In this document: piece after piece, positions 1 to 6,076 of the stretch
Layout of the letters: each line of letters begins with the position of its first letter
Position numbering within the stretch: the first letter of the stretch is position 1
Assembly (NCBI GenBank): GCA_002869435.1
Contig: PKSX01000154.1
Location: 1 to 46,274 of the forward strand
Source: Marinilabiliales bacterium
GTDB lineage: Bacteria > Bacteroidota > Bacteroidia > Bacteroidales > DTU049
Direction of reading: 5' to 3'
Length of the DNA stretch: 46,274 nucleotides
Translations under genes and position numbers: made by a program
Notes under the pieces: model-generated
The model's input: the letters and a program-made list of their open reading frames with translations, nothing else
Told to the model about the DNA's origin: nothing
The model's database searches: none

Positions 1-2
1 CA

Positions 3-182
3 ACTATTACTGCAACCATGCTCGAAGGTGAAGGCACAGGAACACCTGGATTATCAGTTTGGGTGTTGGATGACAAACATCCTGATATTGATGACAAGAC
101 CAGTGTGATTACTTTCGAACTTAAAATCACAGCTTCAGGCACAGAAGAAGGCACAATTAAGGTTGTAAACAGGTGTAAGTAA
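3..182 (+). CDS. C-terminal fragment of an unidentified protein
   Basis: An open frame runs from the left edge of the window to a TAA at 180-182 and gives about 59 residues. The start lies outside the window. The visible part is acidic and Thr/Gly-rich (GEGTGTPGLSVWVLDDKHPD), ends in VVNRCK and looks like part of a beta-sheet domain, but I do not recognise a family. The next gene is on the other strand and ends 12 bases away, so the two genes converge. No strong hairpin terminator is visible between them. It could be an extracellular or cytoplasmic protein; nothing here decides. Confidence 0.55.
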   Translation, partial: TITATMLEGEGTGTPGLSVWVLDDKHPDIDDKTSVITFELKITASGTEEGTIKVVNRCK

Positions 183-193
183 TTCTGCTTTAA

Positions 194-1165
194 CTATGAT
201 TCAATAGTCTTCTGCAGCCGCTGAAAGAACATATTACGGGCCTTTTCTGCCATTCCGCTTAATTGGTTGTATTTGGCAATCAACCCTTTGATCCAGTCTT
301 CTGTTGTATTGCAAAAATTATGATCTGCTGTATCAATGGTGTGAAAAGTTGAATGACGTAGAAAAACTTTTCGCATAGCTCCGGCCTGTGCTAAAATACA
401 ATTGTTCCCGATTTCTATGTCACATGCATAAAATGTGAAATTGTTTCCGCCTGCAGAATCGGCAATTTTATTGCTGCGAGTGCACATGCTTTTAATATCT
501 GAAACCAGTGAAGAAACCTCACCTAGAAGGGTATCTGCTGTTTTTTCATCTTTAAAAAAACCCGATTCCCGGTAGAATTCAATTTGCTTCAGTATGCTGT
601 TTATACTCTGCTCACTCCAAATTTCAACCGAAGGAATTTCTCGGTACATGGTAAGTATTTCCCTGCCCGTTTCCATTATCTCTTCAGGTACATCAGCATC
701 TTCGAAATATCCGTCAGCATATTCTTCCACATTCATAACCGATCGCAGATAATAATAGCTTTTGAAATTGGCCAGCAGGGGATAGGCAAATAAGTGGAAC
801 AACGGAATATCGTCAGCAATATAATGGATTAGCTTTTCTTCTGCCTGATGAATCATTTTTAATCCTGAATAAATATTTCTGAGATAGGTCAGGTATGATT
901 CGTTGTCGTTTCCGGGCACATCATAACGAAAATGAACAGAATGGCCATGAGTATTGGATAAACTGTCAAATGAAATTTGAAAATGATTGCAAAGTTTTGC
1001 CACTTCTGTTGCAGAAAACTCAGTTTCACCTCTGATGCGGCGGTATGCACTGTCGGTGCTTACATGCAATAGTTCCGAGAGTTCATTGACCAGGCTCTGA
1101 TCACTCTTCAATAAAGATCGTATGGCCTGAATGAAGTTTTCCTGAATATGATCGTGTATGCCCAT
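194..1165 (-). CDS. Helix-turn-helix transcriptional regulator
   Basis: The N-terminal 65 or so residues contain a helix-turn-helix of the Cro/XRE-like kind (ELSELLHVSTDSAYRRIRGE, then a second helical stretch around VAKLCNHFQIS). The remaining 240 residues are helical without a recognised enzyme motif and probably sense a signal or dimerise. The frame stays open upstream to a TTG at 1243, with ATGs at 1234 and 1198. I prefer the ATG at 1165 (323 aa) because the HTH begins soon after it and because two inverted repeats that look like operator sites lie at 1197-1243 and would otherwise be inside the coding region. It is divergent from the CsgG-like envelope gene at 1381, so it is a natural candidate regulator of itself and of that cluster. 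The target genes are inference. Confidence 0.75.
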   Translation of the reverse strand: MGIHDHIQENFIQAIRSLLKSDQSLVNELSELLHVSTDSAYRRIRGETEFSATEVAKLCNHFQISFDSLSNTHGHSVHFRYDVPGNDNESYLTYLRNIYSGLKMIHQAEEKLIHYIADDIPLFHLFAYPLLANFKSYYYLRSVMNVEEYADGYFEDADVPEEIMETGREILTMYREIPSVEIWSEQSINSILKQIEFYRESGFFKDEKTADTLLGEVSSLVSDIKSMCTRSNKIADSAGGNNFTFYACDIEIGNNCILAQAGAMRKVFLRHSTFHTIDTADHNFCNTTEDWIKGLIAKYNQLSGMAEKARNMFFQRLQKTIES

Positions 1166-1196
1166 TGTATTGAATTTTAATGTTTTTGCCCAAAAC

Positions 1197-1243
1197 ATTT
1201 GCAATTTATGCAAATTATTTGACACCGGTTGCATTTTTTGCAA
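1197..1243. promoter_or_regulatory. Two inverted repeats, probable operator sites
   Basis: Site 1 (1197-1215) is ATTTGCA-N5-TGCAAAT with 7-base perfect arms. Site 2 (1229-1243) is TTGCA-N5-TGCAA with 5-base arms and the same 5-base spacer. Their centres are 30 bases apart, close to three helical turns, so two dimers would bind on one face of the DNA. They sit between the likely start of the HTH regulator (1165) and the divergent CsgG-like gene (1381). This is the usual geometry of autoregulation, but binding is inferred. Confidence 0.5.
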
Positions 1244-1274
1244 AAACAGAGGCTGGTTTCAGTATTTGTAATTA

Positions 1275-1282
1275 TAATTTTG
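1275..1282 (+). promoter_or_regulatory. Candidate -7 box of a Bacteroidota promoter
   Basis: TAATTTTG matches the TAnnTTTG -7 consensus used by the Bacteroidota primary sigma factor. It would start transcription about 95 bases before the CsgG-like gene at 1381. No good TTTG -33 element is present at the expected distance, which may mean that it needs an activator. The paired inverted repeats lie about 40-70 bases upstream. Confidence 0.35.
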
Positions 1283-1380
1283 CGATGATCGCAATGAATC
1301 CCTCTTGTGGCGCGGGATTCAGTTTTGTGTAGGGCATTTCCCGAAGTAATTTTGGTTCATAAACTTCAAAACACAAAACC

Positions 1381-2487
1381 ATGAAAACACAAATTTCAAA
1401 ATTTCGTCAGAGCCTTTTAGCAATTGTATTAATAATGAGTGCAGCTTTTTCCATGGCTCAGGAAAAAATAGCTGTGCTTAATATACATACTAATGTACCC
1501 GGTTACACCTCTGAAACCATGGGGAACCTTGTCAGAACTCAGCTGATAAAAAACTCAGATTTTGCAGTAGTGGATCGCTGGGATTTGAATACTATAATTA
1601 CTGAGAAGAAAATTAATCCTGACTGCAATAACACCATGTGCCTTACCGAAATAGGTAAAATCATAGGAGTTGATAAAATGCTCTCTGGATCTGTTGAGGT
1701 CTATGGTCGAAATTCTATTATGATTTCAATGCGGATCATAGATGTAAAAACAGGTGTTCCGGTCAATTCCAATGTCATTGAGTACATCTATAATATCAAT
1801 GAGATTCCGGCCATGATTGAAGTTTCAATTCTGGATATTTTAAGAAAGCCGGTTGATCCTGATACAAAGCGTAAACTTACCGATAAGAATGATTTTGCTT
1901 CCTCGAGAAATTCACGTTCAAGCAGGTTAAATGCATCCGGTCCCCGAATAGGACTGACTTATCTGACCGGTTCTCAGGCCGATCGTTTTTCTGCTCCGCT
2001 TCAGGAAGGTGGATTTGACGGTTACCCTGCTATGTTTCAGTTTGGATATCAGTTTGAAGTACAATATCTGAATGAAGGTAGTTTTCAGGCATTGTTTGAG
2101 TTTGTACCTATGATTACCGGTCTTGACCAGGGCCGATTCATTCCTTCATTTACTTTGATGAACGGTTTACGAAACAACCGCAGTGGATGGGAATTCGCTT
2201 TTGGTCCAACCATACTGCTGAATCAGATGGCTGATGGATACTATGTTGACGGCAACTGGCACCTTGCCTCCGAATGGGATTACGATTCGATTCCTGAAAA
2301 CCCAAATTTCATTTATTCAAGACTTGACAGCAGAGGTAGTTACACCCTGACATCAGGATTTGTTTTTGCCTTTGGAAAAACATTTAAAAGCGGTAATCTT
2401 AACATCCCTGTGAATCTATATGTAATTCCTTCTAAGGAGGGAATGAGATTCGGAGCTTCTTTCGGATATAATTCAAGAAACCGATAA
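1381..2487 (+). CDS. Exported CsgG/FlgO-like envelope protein
   Basis: A signal peptide of about 26 residues ends in SMAQ. Residues 28-155 form a CsgG/FlgO/TolB-N-like alpha/beta domain: EKIAVLNIHTN at the first strand, then a helix with LVRTQLIKNSDFAVVDRWDL, and GVDKMLSGSVEVYGR. This fold is found in envelope proteins that assemble or sense outer-membrane structures. After a basic, Ser-rich linker (about 170-190) the C-terminal half (190-368) alternates aromatic and polar residues and ends in SFGYNSRNR, as in a small outer-membrane beta-barrel. The protein is 368 aa. It is first in a same-strand run of five envelope genes and faces the HTH regulator. The exact role is unknown; the domain call rests on pattern recognition only. 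Confidence 0.7.
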   Translation: MKTQISKFRQSLLAIVLIMSAAFSMAQEKIAVLNIHTNVPGYTSETMGNLVRTQLIKNSDFAVVDRWDLNTIITEKKINPDCNNTMCLTEIGKIIGVDKMLSGSVEVYGRNSIMISMRIIDVKTGVPVNSNVIEYIYNINEIPAMIEVSILDILRKPVDPDTKRKLTDKNDFASSRNSRSSRLNASGPRIGLTYLTGSQADRFSAPLQEGGFDGYPAMFQFGYQFEVQYLNEGSFQALFEFVPMITGLDQGRFIPSFTLMNGLRNNRSGWEFAFGPTILLNQMADGYYVDGNWHLASEWDYDSIPENPNFIYSRLDSRGSYTLTSGFVFAFGKTFKSGNLNIPVNLYVIPSKEGMRFGASFGYNSRNR

Positions 2488-2496
2488 TTGATAATC

Positions 2497-2523
2497 GGGC
2501 GCACGCGTACATGGTGTGCGCCC
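2497..2523 (+). other. GC-rich intercistronic hairpin
   Basis: An 8-bp perfect GC-rich stem (GGGCGCAC at 2497-2504 with GTGCGCCC at 2516-2523) with an 11-base loop lies between the CsgG-like gene and the first lipoprotein. No U-run follows, so it is not a standard terminator. It could stabilise the 3' end of the first message or lower expression of the downstream genes. Confidence 0.5.
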
Positions 2524-2549
2524 ATACTTCACCTTTCAAAACGTGAACC

Positions 2550-3185
2550 ATGAAAAGAACAGAAATAATAATGATCGTAATTCTGATTTTAGTTTTTACA
2601 TCATGCAGCCTCACAAAGAGAGCCCGATATTCTCATTTGAATAAAGTGCCTGTTAATAGTGAAATGAGCTTGCATAACTCAGATTCAACAACAGTACAGT
2701 CAGACACAATATTAAAGCTTCCAGTTATAGAACAATATCTTGTGTCCATAACAGCCACCAATGATTCAATTCAATACGCAAACCATTCTCGAGCAATTGA
2801 AGTTAATGAACAAAAGCCGGAAAATGTTTCTGATCACACCACCCGGGTCATTCCGAAATTAAGTATACCTGGACTTTTCAATGCCTCTGCCGGAGTTTCA
2901 CTGACTAATGGATCGAATGCAGGATGGATTATACTGGCGATAATACTGTTCTTAATTGTACTCATTATTATCATCGTTGAAATTCTTGAGGCTTCAATAC
3001 TAGTTCTTTTGTTTCTGTTATTTCTCCTGCCGGTGGTTGTGCTAATATTAATTCTGGTAGGAGTGATTCTTCTCGTGGATTCAAAACAGCACAAAACCAA
3101 TGGGAGTTCACGTGCCAATAAATATGAAAAATGGGGCAGAAAAAACCACAATTCAAACCATTCAAGCACTTTTCAGGAAAACTAA
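2550..3185 (+). CDS. Lipoprotein with C-terminal membrane helices (paralogue 1)
   Basis: The N-terminus is a lipoprotein signal peptide with a Cys after VFTSC (residue 20). It is followed by a motif shared with the next gene (RARYSHLNKVPVN, about residues 24-36). The middle, about 80 residues, is hydrophilic and Ser/Thr-rich. Residues 120-178 are almost wholly hydrophobic and should form two or three membrane helices, and the C-terminal 30 residues are basic and Asn/Ser-rich. A lipid anchor plus C-terminal transmembrane helices is unusual; it would fix the chain at both ends, most simply both in the inner membrane. The protein is 211 aa. The gene lies 62 bases after the CsgG-like gene and 13 bases before its paralogue. 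I do not recognise a named family. Confidence 0.7.
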   Translation: MKRTEIIMIVILILVFTSCSLTKRARYSHLNKVPVNSEMSLHNSDSTTVQSDTILKLPVIEQYLVSITATNDSIQYANHSRAIEVNEQKPENVSDHTTRVIPKLSIPGLFNASAGVSLTNGSNAGWIILAIILFLIVLIIIIVEILEASILVLLFLLFLLPVVVLILILVGVILLVDSKQHKTNGSSRANKYEKWGRKNHNSNHSSTFQEN

Positions 3186-3198
3186 AAATCGCAAAAAA

Positions 3199-4023
3199 AT
3201 GAAAAACACATTTGTCATATTATCGATTGCAGGATTAATGCTATGTTCTTCCTGTTCCATATTTCAGAAGGCCAAATACCCTCATTTGAATAAGGTTCCG
3301 GTGAATGTCGAGTTGCAAAACAATACAGAGAATTCTGATTTCATAAAAGACAGTGCTATATGTGTTGTGGAGAGTCAGACATCAAAAACAGAAATGCATT
3401 GTGGCCTTTGTTGCTCTGAAGAAATCAATTCTGATACTATTTCTCAAACTGCTGTTCAAAAAGATGTTGTGAAACACCGGGCGTATATCAACCCTTCATT
3501 TTCACTGAATATCAATTTCAATAGTCGATCAAGAGCTTTTTCACCTGAAATAAAAAGCAGTGATCCGGCAAGTACGGTATGGATGATTCTTGGGGCAGTA
3601 GGTTCACTTATCGTACTTACTATTCTGATTTCTTTTGTTTTTGACATGGGCTTTATTGTAACCGGAATTCTGGTCTTTATGGTTCCGCTTCTGGTTATAA
3701 TGGGGTTGTATTTTTCATGGAGGAACGCCGGAGCTTCAGACCGGAAAGAGAAAAAAAGCAAAAATGAGGAAAAGGAACCTAATAATAGTTCTGTTTTTGT
3801 AGAAAACCTGGACGAAACACCAAATAATAAGACTGGAACAACAAAAACAAAACAAAGTAAAGGCAGTAATGCCGCATGGATTATTGCTGCTGCAGGTACA
3901 TTTTTGTTTGTCCTGGGCCTATGGGCAGGATCGGCAATTTTACTTATTCTGGGCGGAGCTGTATTACTTGCAATTCTTATTGGTGCCGGAATATTCTTCT
4001 ATAATTCCCTTATGAAAAAATAA
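3199..4023 (+). CDS. Lipoprotein with C-terminal membrane helices (paralogue 2)
   Basis: This gene is a longer relative of the preceding one. It has a lipoprotein signal (LCSSC) followed by KAKYPHLNKVPVN, nearly identical to the motif in paralogue 1, then a hydrophilic stretch with a Cys pair (CGLCC). Hydrophobic segments lie at about 125-174 and 223-271, separated by a strongly charged Lys/Glu/Asn/Thr-rich linker. The frame is open from an ATG at 3100, but that start would overlap the upstream gene and lacks a signal peptide. The ATG at 3199 gives a typical lipoprotein start and 274 aa. The pair probably arose by tandem duplication, with an extra membrane block in this copy. The function is unknown. 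Confidence 0.72.
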   Translation: MKNTFVILSIAGLMLCSSCSIFQKAKYPHLNKVPVNVELQNNTENSDFIKDSAICVVESQTSKTEMHCGLCCSEEINSDTISQTAVQKDVVKHRAYINPSFSLNINFNSRSRAFSPEIKSSDPASTVWMILGAVGSLIVLTILISFVFDMGFIVTGILVFMVPLLVIMGLYFSWRNAGASDRKEKKSKNEEKEPNNSSVFVENLDETPNNKTGTTKTKQSKGSNAAWIIAAAGTFLFVLGLWAGSAILLILGGAVLLAILIGAGIFFYNSLMKK

Positions 4024-4047
4024 ACGTTTAATTTAAAAACAACGAAA

Positions 4048-4587
4048 ATGAAAAAACTGGCTTTAATAATATCGTTTGTGGCTTTTATAGCTGCTTTTTG
4101 TACAGCGCAGAATGTGCGCTACAAAGAACTGGATGCCGAGATTACAGCGCTCAACAAATTTGAAGAATCCCGGTTGCAAATTCTAAGTGTACTTGATGAA
4201 ATTAATTCAGTCATTGTTGAAATGTTTGAATACAAGGATGGGAGTAAGCCCAGAGTATTCACTGTCGAATTCTACACCGATGATGCAGGATACCGACGCT
4301 TTGATGAGGAACTTGAAAGTTTTGGTCATATAGAAAAGAAAAGTGCCGGGTTGAAAATGAACCTGTATTCGGGAGATTCTGTGGCACTAAAAATGCAAAT
4401 CAGTCAAAACGACTCTCTTGTTTCCCAAATAGCTGAAAGACTGTTGTTTGATGACATTGACTACGACAAATTGTTCTCGTATCGGGCGCGATTATTAGAA
4501 GAAAATGAGAGATTGTATCAGATACTTGTCAGAATGCGTGTTTCAGCAAGGCTGCCTAATCGTATAAAAATTAGGATTTCAAGTTAG
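4048..4587 (+). CDS. Small exported protein with helical C-terminus
   Basis: A signal peptide (MKKLALIISFVAFIAAFCTAQ) is followed by about 158 mature residues. A first helix (KELDAEITALNKFEESRLQIL) precedes a beta-rich middle with FTVEFYTDDAGYRRFDEELESFG. A second long helix (about 140-165, LLEENERLYQILVRMR) probably forms a coiled coil. The middle resembles the periplasmic part of DUF4349-type proteins, but the match is by eye and weak. The gene lies 24 bases after the second lipoprotein and probably belongs to the same transcript. Confidence 0.62.
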   Translation: MKKLALIISFVAFIAAFCTAQNVRYKELDAEITALNKFEESRLQILSVLDEINSVIVEMFEYKDGSKPRVFTVEFYTDDAGYRRFDEELESFGHIEKKSAGLKMNLYSGDSVALKMQISQNDSLVSQIAERLLFDDIDYDKLFSYRARLLEENERLYQILVRMRVSARLPNRIKIRISS

Positions 4588-4633
4588 AAAAGAGTTGTTT
4601 TTCATCTCTTCTCCCCTGATTTATAGCGAAATA

Positions 4634-4664
4634 TTTGCAAATCGCATTAAAATATTGTATATTG
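4634..4664 (+). promoter_or_regulatory. Candidate -33/-7 promoter for the lipoprotein at 4700
   Basis: TTTG at 4634-4637 is followed after 20 bases by TATATTG at 4658-4664, close to the Bacteroidota pattern (TTTG, about 19 bases, TAnnTTTG) but with one T short in the -7 box. Transcription would begin about 30 bases before the ATG at 4700. Confidence 0.4.
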
Positions 4665-4699
4665 CACAGATTTTTGTTTGCAAATTAATACCTGCCGAT

Positions 4700-5908
4700 A
4701 TGAAAAAATTTCTCTTAATCAGTCTTGCCTTTTCCCTGGTTTTGGCCTTTTCATCCTGTAAAAAGGATAAAGATAACCCGGACGGAGTCCTGAACTTCGG
4801 TTATGTAAGTGGTAAAGTATATACTCCGAGTGGAGTGCCTGTTCCTGCAGCCAATGTATTTGTTGATGTGGAAGGTGAAATATATATTGCCCGTACCGAT
4901 AAGGATGGATATTTCTATTTGCGTGCCCCCGAAGGCGAGCGTGAACTTCACGTTCAGGGTGGTGATGGCTCTTTATTCAGAAGCCAGTACAATATTGAAA
5001 TTGTCGCTGATGAGGTTCTAAATCTCCCGGATAATTATTTGCTGGTTGCACAAGCTGTCGAACTGGCTTATATTCCAGGTGCTTATGACCGTATTGAAAC
5101 CATTTTGATTGATTCAATGGGGTATGCAGCTGATGAAATTGCTGTTTCTGACCTTGATGATCCTGTTTTAATGGCAGGCTATGGTGCTATTTTCCTGAAC
5201 TGCGGAAAATCAGGTATTCTTGACAGTGCCAAGTATGCAAACATGGAAGAGTATGTGATGAACGGAGGAAATATCTACGCTTCCGATTATGCTGTAGAGT
5301 ATCTTACCGGAGACGGATATTATACTCTCAACCTTAATGATGGAGGTGCATCACATCATCATCACGGCGATGTGCCCATGAACAATATGAAAGCCGGTTG
5401 TAATACTCCTGAAATAGGTGGTTTTATTGATGATGCAACTCTTTGCACCGATAAAGAAGGCCCGTCAACGATGGTTTATCAGGCTGAGATTGTTGACACA
5501 TTAATAATGGCATTCTTGGGTAAAACCCATATTGATATAGAATATGATCTTGGTGCGTGGGAAGTTATTAAAGATCTTACTGCTCCATGGGAAATTCTGA
5601 TTCAGGACCCGGTAACTTATGGTCCTTTGGCTGCAAGAATGAATATTCCTACAGCAGCAACTGTTCGCAATCAACTTGAGCAGGGTTGGGTAACCATTTG
5701 TCACTTCCCTCCGGGAAATCCTGCCAATATGCAAACGATTACAATTTCTGTTAATGCACTACCGGCTCACCTCGCCCATGGTGACTATGTGGGATCTTGC
5801 TTAGGTGGAGCAGGTACCATCTTCTTTACAACATTCCACAACCATGTTCAGGGAGATGTTGGTCCGGATGTATATCAGATGTTGCAATACTTTATCATGA
5901 ATTTGTAA
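4700..5908 (+). CDS. Lipoprotein with carboxypeptidase-regulatory-like domain and His/Cys module
   Basis: The frame is open from 4595, but the ATG at 4700 starts a clear lipoprotein signal (LAFSSC, lipid Cys 20), giving 402 aa. Residues 31-105 form a CarboxypepD_reg-like beta-sandwich (VSGKVYTPSGVPVPAANVFV), common in Bacteroidota surface proteins. From about 110 an alpha/beta domain follows that looks like a class I amidotransferase-type fold (GYGAIFLNCGKSGIL, then YVMNGGNIYASDYAVEYL), without a clear catalytic triad. It appears split by two insertions: a loop with HHHH at 219-222, and a module at 331-368 beginning VTICHFPPGNPAN and holding AHLAHGD and GSC. That module, with its conserved Cys and His, recurs in Bacteroidota surface proteins and could bind metal (inference). 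The last residues (FTTFHNHVQGD to YFIMNL) return to the alpha/beta fold. Confidence 0.75.
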   Translation: MKKFLLISLAFSLVLAFSSCKKDKDNPDGVLNFGYVSGKVYTPSGVPVPAANVFVDVEGEIYIARTDKDGYFYLRAPEGERELHVQGGDGSLFRSQYNIEIVADEVLNLPDNYLLVAQAVELAYIPGAYDRIETILIDSMGYAADEIAVSDLDDPVLMAGYGAIFLNCGKSGILDSAKYANMEEYVMNGGNIYASDYAVEYLTGDGYYTLNLNDGGASHHHHGDVPMNNMKAGCNTPEIGGFIDDATLCTDKEGPSTMVYQAEIVDTLIMAFLGKTHIDIEYDLGAWEVIKDLTAPWEILIQDPVTYGPLAARMNIPTAATVRNQLEQGWVTICHFPPGNPANMQTITISVNALPAHLAHGDYVGSCLGGAGTIFFTTFHNHVQGDVGPDVYQMLQYFIMNL

Positions 5909-5933
5909 TAAACACAATTCATTACATTACATT

Positions 5934-5961
5934 AAAGGCGATCATTGGATCGCCTTTTTTT
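5934..5961 (+). terminator. Rho-independent terminator
   Basis: A perfect 10-bp stem (AAAGGCGATC with GATCGCCTTT, loop ATTG) runs into a T-run at 5955-5961. It ends the lipoprotein transcript and separates it from the T9SS cargo gene at 6077. Confidence 0.9.
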
Positions 5962-6006
5962 ATATCATTTTGTAAAAAATTGCAATTTATATGTCTGTTT
6001 TATTGA

Positions 6007-6014
6007 TATCTTTG
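6007..6014 (+). promoter_or_regulatory. Candidate -7 box for the Gly-rich T9SS protein
   Basis: TATCTTTG is an exact TAnnTTTG match placed about 60 bases before the ATG at 6077 and after the terminator at 5961. The -33 element is not clear. Confidence 0.5.
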
Positions 6015-6076
6015 CAAATATTGGTCTTTTGGCAAAATATGATCAATTCATTAAGTCGAATTAAAATCTATCTTTT

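Noticed and set aside
3100..3198. Longer start for the second lipoprotein
   Set aside because: It overlaps the preceding gene by 86 bases and removes the lipoprotein signal from the N-terminus.
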